A stretch of DNA of 64,000 nucleotides from positions 4,017,513 through 4,081,512 of the forward strand of contig NC_057762.1 of the NCBI RefSeq assembly GCF_010389155.1, given 5' to 3'. Positions 62,968 to 64,000 of this stretch are shown one piece after another; position 1 is the first letter of the stretch, and each line of letters opens with the position of its first letter. A program made the position numbers and the translations under genes. The notes under the pieces are model-generated. The model ran no database searches and was not told the origin of the DNA. It was given only the letters and a program-made list of their open reading frames with translations. This stretch comes from Erigeron canadensis. Taxonomy: Eukaryota > Streptophyta > Magnoliopsida > Asterales > Asteraceae.

Positions 62968-64000
62968 TCTCAACTAAGATATACGTTGAGAAAACTCTAA
63001 CCTATAACATTACTATGTCAAAATATTCACCAACGTAGTATCTCTTTTACCATGTATAACTGACGATCGTCAATTCCATTCGCTTGTTACGAGTTAAGTT
63101 TTTTAATATCATTATTAAATTTATTTAAGCCTAAATTTGGGTTTTTGATAAATCATTTGCACGGGTATGATTCTAATATCTCTTATATTTGCTTTAAGCG
63201 TTCTACCTCTGAATTCTAACATTGTAAAGAACCATAAAACACCTTCAAGAATCAAGACTCAAAGATTTAGACCCGTTTATGTGCCATGAACCCATTTGAT
63301 GGGTCAATCCTTTTGACTCATTTAGATGGACGTGTTACCTAGATCGTCTCTAGGTTAACTAAGTTTATCTTGCGTGGCTTTGGTCAAGTTTTTTACCACA
63401 ATAAATAAGATTGGGTTTGTATAAGATAAATCCGCCCTTAGCCTTAGTTGGAAGCTAATACGAAGCTTCTTAGCGTGTAGTGGATCAACCAGGCTATTCT
63501 TCGGACTTCAGGTAGTAGAGTACCGGAAAGTGACCATCATGGCCTTGTATACGCCAATCGCCAAAACCTTAACCAGTCACCGACTAGCCCAGAAATACGA
63601 TTCTCACCTCTACTAAAGTTATAAAAGATCACTTTTGCTTATTCCAAACGCTTTTTTGGAATCTTGTCTTATTTCCGCAACCTTTCTTTAAAAGTGCATA
63701 TAAGAATTTATATTATACTGCTTTTTTTTCATTAACATATACTTACAGTTACATACTTCGTAAAATCCATTTATTTGTATGATATAAAACTTGTTACATA
63801 TAGAGCTTTTTATTCACTTTAATATCTAATCAAAAAAGACATACATATATATAAGAAACTTAACCTCTTTCAATGTAATAAATCTATGTGTGTGTTACAA
63901 ATATTATTATCATTGCATCAATATCCCAAAAACATGACAAAAACAAAGACCACCATGTCTCCAAATGGCGGGCTGCTTCCACAAAAAGAGTAAGCACGCC
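62968..64000. other. Intergenic DNA, no gene seen
   Basis: No open frame with recognisable content, no RNA gene. 63440-63640 is less AT-rich but carries no motif I can name. Confidence 0.45.

Overview
The window is plant nuclear DNA, most likely from a eudicot, perhaps an asterid such as Asteraceae. The evidence is very AT-rich intergenic DNA, GT-AG introns, Helitrons, hAT, CACTA and SINE elements, a Tat-type Ty3/gypsy retroelement, and plant-only gene families. The placement within asterids is an inference from general protein resemblance and is weak. No tRNA, rRNA or CRISPR feature was seen.

Layout. 1-3130 is repeat-rich and has no supported gene. 3137-9412 is one complete LTR retrotransposon on the minus strand. 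It has a decayed gag-protease and a decayed antisense-strand ORF with introns, and it lacks reverse transcriptase, RNase H and integrase. 9413-32270 is a gene desert built from Helitrons, hAT-like elements, SINEs, a long-TIR element and microsatellites. At 21216-25215 it holds a relic copy of part of an intron of the first dehydrogenase gene.

The genic part runs from 32337 to 60797. Two six-exon dehydrogenase genes of the cinnamyl alcohol dehydrogenase (CAD) family lie in direct tandem on the plus strand (32337-37932 and 43304-49594). Both code for 360 residues with identical exon lengths and differ only in transposon-inflated introns. Facing CAD2 tail to tail are minus-strand genes: a class III peroxidase resembling Arabidopsis PRX64 (49985-51258), an F-box gene with a broken start (53325-54613), an intact F-box gene (57872-59086) and a second PRX64-like peroxidase (59380-60797). 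The F-box/peroxidase pair belongs to a segmental duplication that left a peroxidase tail fragment at 55640-55695. A 1.69-kb Helitron (55908-57598) then entered one copy; the other copy preserves the empty site.

Functionally, CAD-family enzymes reduce cinnamaldehyde-type aldehydes with NADPH, and PRX64 is a Casparian-strip peroxidase that oxidises monolignols in the wall. Neighbouring duplicated copies of both families could be a small lignin-related group or a coincidence of two tandem arrays; sequence alone cannot decide.

All exon boundaries, element ends and repeat comparisons were made by eye. Percentages and difference counts are hand counts.
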